From the NCBI GenBank assembly GCA_036652695.1, contig JAVVVJ010000082.1:1-10149 (forward strand): DNA of 10,149 bases, written 5' to 3'. The first letter of the stretch is position 1. Each line of letters opens with the position of its first letter. Below the pieces are notes generated by a model. That model worked only from the letters and a program-made list of their open reading frames with translations, was not told the origin of the DNA and did not search any database. The position numbers were made by a program, and so were the translations under genes. Origin of the DNA: Limiplasma sp036652695. GTDB taxonomy: Bacteria > Bacillota > Clostridia > Christensenellales > Aristaeellaceae. Shown here piece by piece: positions 6,790-10,149 of this stretch.

Positions 6790-7512
6790 GTGCATACGGT
6801 GATTATGGTGGACGACGAGCCGTGGGTCGCCGTGGACGCGGCGCAGAGCATAGCGTGGGGGCAATGCGGCTTTCGCGTGGCGGAGTATCTTTCCAACCCG
6901 CAGGAGGCGCTGCAGAAGATTTGCGATTTGCAACCGTCGCTGTGCATCGTGGATATTCGTATGCCGGAAATGGACGGGCTGGAGCTGATTCACCGCTGCA
7001 TGGAGGCGGGCGTGAAAAGCGGCTTCATCATCCTGAGCGGGTATTCGGATTTTGAGTATGCGCGGCAGGCGCTGCGCATGGGCGTGACGGATTACTGGCT
7101 TAAGCCGCTGGACCCGGACGTGGTGCAGGAGAAGCTGTGCGCGCTCAATGCGCAGCTGGGTTCGGACGAGCAGCAGGGCGTGCGGCCGGACGAGGAGTTT
7201 GCGCAGGTGCTGGAATACATCCGCCTCAACGCCGCTAAAAAGCTGCGGCTGGAGGATTTGGCCGGCGTGTTCGGCTTCAACAAGAACTATCTGTGCTCGC
7301 TGTTCAAGAGCAAAATCGACATGTCGTTTGTGCAGTATCTCACCAAGATTCGGCTGGAAAGCGGCTGCGATCTGCTTCGCACCACGTCGTTTTCGCTGGA
7401 TGAAATCGCCAGCCGAAGCGGCTTAAACGATGCGGCGTACTTCAGCAAGGTTTTCAAGAAAAATATGGAGATGACGCCCGCACAGTATCGCAGGGGCGTC
7501 TGGAAAGAATGA
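6790..7512 (+). CDS. Response regulator, REC-AraC type (YesN-like)
   Basis: A 240-residue DNA-binding response regulator. The REC domain (about 1-118) has the acidic pocket D8-D9-E10, phospho-acceptor D55 in IVDIRMPEMDG, switch residue S83, and K105 in LKP. The AraC-type double helix-turn-helix fills about 140-236, ending in the family hallmark DAAYFSKVFKKNMEMTPAQYRR (214-235). The linker is only about 20 residues, whereas many YesN proteins carry a long middle region and reach 350-550 residues. The start is GTG at 6790, justified by its ribosome binding site. The kinase start overlaps its stop (ATGA), marking a cognate pair. Divergent orientation to the transporter makes that operon the likely target; this is inferred from family practice, not shown. 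Confidence 0.94.
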   Translation: MHTVIMVDDEPWVAVDAAQSIAWGQCGFRVAEYLSNPQEALQKICDLQPSLCIVDIRMPEMDGLELIHRCMEAGVKSGFIILSGYSDFEYARQALRMGVTDYWLKPLDPDVVQEKLCALNAQLGSDEQQGVRPDEEFAQVLEYIRLNAAKKLRLEDLAGVFGFNKNYLCSLFKSKIDMSFVQYLTKIRLESGCDLLRTTSFSLDEIASRSGLNDAAYFSKVFKKNMEMTPAQYRRGVWKE

Positions 7513-9255
7513 TGCAGCAATCCGTCAATCTGCGCCGCCGCTTTCTGCGCGTGATAGCGCTGTGCTTTGCCCTATTCCTCGCGGCGGAGGGCGCGCTGAT
7601 TATCTGGTATAACAATTACCGCACGCAGGAAGCGCGAAACTATTTGGAGAGCGCGCTGCAAAACACGGAAGCGAAGCTTGCGGAAATGGATGCGCGCCTG
7701 CGCATGATCGGCAGCTATCTGACGGTTCATCCGGCTTTGGCGATGGCGGGCAAGCTGAAGGCCTCCGTGAACGTGAGCAACGAGGTGATGCAATCCGCCT
7801 TTGATGTGATGCGCATGACGGTGAGCGCAAGCAGCGAGGTGGAGGATGTGGTACTGGTGAACCGCGCGGGCAAAAGCCGCAGCTATGTATCCGGCGTGGG
7901 CGTGGCGCTGATCAATCTGCTGACGGACGAATACAATTTTGCGTCTGAGGAAGCGGAAAATGCGCGATACTTCTTCTTTCCCGCGCAGCACTTCGATCAC
8001 GACCCGCTGTTTGCTTTTGTGATTCCGCTGNNNNNNNNNNCTGTGGGACATGCGCTACGGAGAAAACAAGGTGGAATATGCGAGCCTTGAGCGCGTTGGC
8101 TCCATTGTGCTCGCCTGTCGGGTCAGCGCCATCATCGCGCTAATGGATTACGGGCTGGAGCGGCCTTATGCCTGTCAGGTGCTGAGCGCGGACGGGGCGC
8201 TGATTACGGAAAACAAGAGCGCTCTGCGTCGGGCAGATGATGTTCTCATGCGCCCGATTGACGATCTGGGCGTAGCGCTTCGCATTTCTATGGAAGAAAC
8301 ACAGTATTTCGATTCGGGTTTCTTCCTGCCCGCCGTGCTTTGCACGGGGCTGTTTTTCCTGTTCACGCAGCTGATGTTTTCGCGGCTCATCAGCGCCAGC
8401 ATTCTCAAGCCCATTCGGGCGCTGACGGCAGAGATGCCGCATATTCAAACGCTTTCATCCCGGCAACGTCTTACACCCCTGCATGTGGAGGAGCTGGACG
8501 TGATTGTGGACAGCGCGAACCACATGCTGGACGAGCTTGCCGAGGCCAGCGACAAAGCGGTGCGCGCCAAAACAGAGCTTTTGGAAACCCAGATGCGGCG
8601 CAACGAAGCCGAGCTGTATGCGCTGCAAAGCCAAATCAACCCGCATTTCCTTTTCAATACCATGCAGTGCATGCGCGCGCTGGCGGTGATGCAGGGCGCG
8701 AGCGACGTGGCGACGATCGCCACCGCCATGGCGGCGCTGCTGCGCTATTCCATCACCGATGGCGATCGGGTGCGGTTGGCCGACGAAGCCGCCATTGTGC
8801 GCAAGTATCTCTTCATCATCGACGTGCGCTATCAGCACAAAATCGCTTGCACCATGGAGATTCCGCAAGAGCTGATGGAGACGGAGTGCATTCGCATGAT
8901 GATTCAACCCTTGGTGGAAAACGCCGTGATGCACGGCGTATCCCAGCGGGAATGCGGCGGAAAGATCGGCATTCATGCGTTTCGCACGGCGATGGATGTG
9001 GTGATCGAGGTGCGCGACAACGGCTGCGGCATCGAACCTAAGAGGCTGGAGGAGATCAACGCCACGCTCCAGCTGAATTTCTCCGACGCCGTAACGCACA
9101 GGCAGATTCAGTCGTTCGGTCTGTATAACATTCATCGGCGCATTCAGCTGGCGTATGGCAAGGGCTACGGCCTGAGCCTGTGTTCCGTTCCCGGCGATAC
9201 CATTTTACAGCTGCGACTGCCCTTTACGCAGGAGAAGCGGGAAAAAGTACAATAA
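7509..9255 (+). CDS. Sensor histidine kinase, YesM-like, interrupted by assembly gap
   Basis: A membrane sensor kinase. Before the gap (174 residues) come a basic N-terminus, a first membrane helix (about 12-34) and the start of an extracytoplasmic sensor domain. After the gap (404 residues counted from 8041) come the rest of that domain, a second helix (about 92-115), a HAMP-like segment (ILKPIRAL), a coiled-coil-like stretch, and the HisKA_7TM-independent YesM core ALQSQINPHFLFN, with the phospho-acceptor His codon at 8644-8646. The ATPase domain shows IQPLVENAVMHG (N-box, N294), DNGCGI (G1) and GLYNIHRRI (G2). Codons end exactly at 8030 and resume exactly at 8041, so the real gap must be a multiple of three; the 10-N filler falsely breaks the gene. 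The ATG at 7509 overlaps the regulator's TGA; the ATG at 7512 is also possible. It probably phosphorylates D55 of that regulator. Confidence 0.92.
8031..8040. other. Assembly gap (10 N) inside histidine kinase gene
   Basis: Ten Ns fall between two codon-complete halves of the sensor domain. Ten is not divisible by three, so as written it shifts the frame; a filler artefact explains this better than a genuine frameshift. Confidence 0.97.
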
Positions 9256-9285
9256 AAAAGCGACGGAGCTGCGCTTCTCCGCCGC
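9254..9285 (-). terminator. Intrinsic terminator of the 4Fe-4S protein gene
   Basis: On the minus strand, GCGGCGGAG (9277-9285) pairs with CTCCGTCGC (9260-9268) with one mismatch and an 8-base loop, then runs straight into TTTTTT (9254-9259). It begins about nine bases after the TAA at 9294. The T-run overlaps the kinase stop codon on the other strand. The hairpin may also help end kinase transcription, but no T-run follows on the plus strand. Confidence 0.85.
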
Positions 9286-9293
9286 TGTATGCC

Positions 9294-9986
9294 TTACTCC
9301 AGTATTCGTCCGTCCGTCGAGATCTTCACCACCTGCCAGGGAATGAACTTGCCGCTTTGTTGAAGCGCAGCCTTGACCGCGTGCTCCAGTCCCCCACAGC
9401 AGGGCACCTCCATGCGTACCACGGTGACGCTGCGGATGTCGTTGGCCTTGATAATTTCCGTCAGTTTATCGGCATGGTCCACGGAATCCAGCTTGGGACA
9501 GTCAACGAGCGTGATGTGCCCTTTAATGAATTTCTCGTGGAAATTGGCGTAAGCATAGGCTGTGCAGTCGACGGCAACGAGCAGCTTCGCTCCGCTGAAA
9601 TACGGCGCGTTGACGGGCATGAGCTTGATCTACACCGGCTATTGCGAAAGACGGCTCTGAGGGCAGGCTGAGACGCGAGCGGGGCTTTCGGTGCGCTCCA
9701 TCGTTTTCGTGCGCACGCCAGGGCAGCCGTGAGGGCGCGTGTCTGTCTTCTGCTGCTTGCGGGCCTGCACGGTGGCTTCGTCATAGGCGGCCGCTTCGCG
9801 CTCCACAAAGGTGATTGTGCCCGTCGGGCACGCGGGCAGACAACCGCCCAGTCCGTCGCAGTAATCGTCGCGCATCAGCTTGGCCGTACCCTCTACCATG
9901 CCGATGGCTCCCTCGTGGCAGGCCGCCGCGCACGCGCCGCAGCCGTTGCATTTCGCTTCGTCGATCTGAATGATTTTCCGTTTCAT
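9294..9986 (-). pseudogene. 4Fe-4S binding protein (clostridial ferredoxin-like), interrupted by two in-frame TAG codons
   Basis: Read through, this is 230 codons. The N-terminal ferredoxin part has C13, C16, C19 and C23 (CNGCGACAAAC) and C43, C49 and C53 in YCDGLGGCLPACPTG, followed by a GCPG motif with C88. The C-terminal domain, from about codon 120, has DCTAYAYANFH (C141), DCPKLD (C163) and MEVPCCGG (C196-C197). Both halves match one clostridial family known to me as a single protein of roughly this size. Codons 116 (9639-9641) and 119 (9630-9632) are TAG, in the same frame with no indel. From memory the family reads QWPVQIKL here, so TGG and CAG would each have changed by one base. I chose the ATG at 9986 because AAGGAAG lies 10 bases upstream, and the ATG at 10016 would precede the predicted transcript start. 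Only the first 115 residues may be made. The ATG at 9620 has no Shine-Dalgarno. Error, decay or readthrough remain possible. Confidence 0.8.
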
Positions 9987-9996
9987 TCTTGCGTCG

Positions 9997-10003
9997 CTTC
10001 CTT
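9997..10003 (-). promoter_or_regulatory. Ribosome binding site of the 4Fe-4S protein gene
   Basis: AAGGAAG on the minus strand, ten bases before the ATG at 9986. It is a moderate match but favours that start over the ATG at 10016, which has none. Confidence 0.6.
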
Positions 10004-10017
10004 GTTTTGATGGCATG

Positions 10018-10046
10018 ATTATAGTATGATCTGTTTGATAAGTCTG
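10018..10046 (-). promoter_or_regulatory. Promoter of the 4Fe-4S protein gene, activator-dependent type
   Basis: A perfect TATAAT (10018-10023) lies 17 bases from CAGACT (10041-10046), which matches the -35 consensus at only three of six positions. The predicted transcript start is about 10011, giving a 25-base leader. A good -10 with a poor -35 overlapped by a palindrome is typical of promoters that need an activator. Confidence 0.6.
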
Positions 10047-10061
10047 TTGGAATTCCAACAG
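10044..10061. promoter_or_regulatory. 18-bp perfect palindromic operator
   Basis: CTGTTGGAATTCCAACAG is a perfect palindrome centred at 10052.5, about -41.5 from the predicted transcript start at 10011. It overlaps the weak -35 box by three bases. The TGT...ACA outer arms and the position fit a class II Crp/Fnr-family site. The regulator is not in the window; HcpR, which in several anaerobes controls an Hcp-associated ferredoxin, is one candidate, by inference only. Confidence 0.6.
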
Positions 10062-10149
10062 GAGGTGCGATTTTTTAGGTTCCATGAGAAAATGGGTGTG
10101 ATTTTAGCAAAGTAAAGCGACAAAAAAAGAATCTCCCTGTATCATTGAG
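10062..10149. other. Right end, no gene recognised
   Basis: This AT-richer stretch contains no convincing start with a ribosome binding site and no recognisable coding segment in either direction. An A-run at about 10123-10129 could be the T-run of a terminator for a minus-strand gene beyond the window, but the hairpin needed to show this is not visible. Confidence 0.4.

Noticed and set aside
8455..9135. Open frame of 226 codons on the minus strand
   Set aside because: Antisense to the kinase catalytic core, whose motifs are unmistakable; His-rich composition is typical of a shadow frame.
9294..9620. Separate small gene starting at the ATG at 9620
   Set aside because: It has no Shine-Dalgarno, is in the same frame as the upstream ferredoxin half, and its sequence is the C-terminal domain of the same protein; two TAG codons explain the split.
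9639..9986. Frameshift as the cause of the split 4Fe-4S protein
   Set aside because: Both halves are in the same frame and the family sequence reads straight through the two TAG codons, so no insertion or deletion is needed.
10081..10149. Start of a plus-strand gene after GGAGG at about 10061-10065
   Set aside because: The ATG at 10083 is too far from the GGAGG, and its frame closes after five codons; no coding signal follows.
1..10149. CRISPR arrays, tRNA or rRNA genes, insertion sequences
   Set aside because: I saw no repeat-spacer pattern, no cloverleaf or rRNA-like sequence, and no transposase or flanking inverted repeats.

Overview
The window looks like part of an anaerobic, GC-rich Firmicute (Clostridia-like) genome, probably a metagenomic scaffold because it carries two 10-N gaps. 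Supporting signs are strong AAGGAGG-type ribosome binding sites, a YesM/YesN-type two-component pair, a Cys-type sulfatase and a clostridial-style 4Fe-4S protein. The exact taxon cannot be read from the sequence.

Left two thirds (1-6699, minus strand): a six-gene operon reads leftwards from a promoter near 6671-6699. The order is a family-5 solute-binding protein (dppA-like), two permeases (dppB- and dppC-like), two ATPases (dppD- and dppF-like) and a sulfatase that runs off the left edge. Gaps are 14-16 bases or a 14-base overlap. The exception is the 121-base dppA-dppB spacer, which holds two perfect GC-rich stem-loops.

Middle (6700-9255, plus strand): transcribed divergently are a short REC-AraC response regulator and, overlapping it by ATGA, a YesM-type membrane histidine kinase. 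The kinase looks split in two only because the 10-N filler breaks its frame. The likely logic is that the kinase senses an extracellular ligand, the regulator controls the divergent transporter, the transporter imports a (sulfated?) oligomer, and the sulfatase, which lacks a signal peptide, removes sulfate in the cytoplasm. The substrate is an inference.

Right end (9254-10149, minus strand): a separate gene for a two-domain 4Fe-4S protein, with a canonical intrinsic terminator that converges on the kinase gene. It is interrupted by two in-frame TAG codons three codons apart, with no frameshift and no other damage. Its promoter has a perfect TATAAT, a poor -35 and an 18-bp perfect palindrome centred at about -41.5, the classic position of a Crp/Fnr-type class II activator. 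The last 90 bases hold no gene that I can see.
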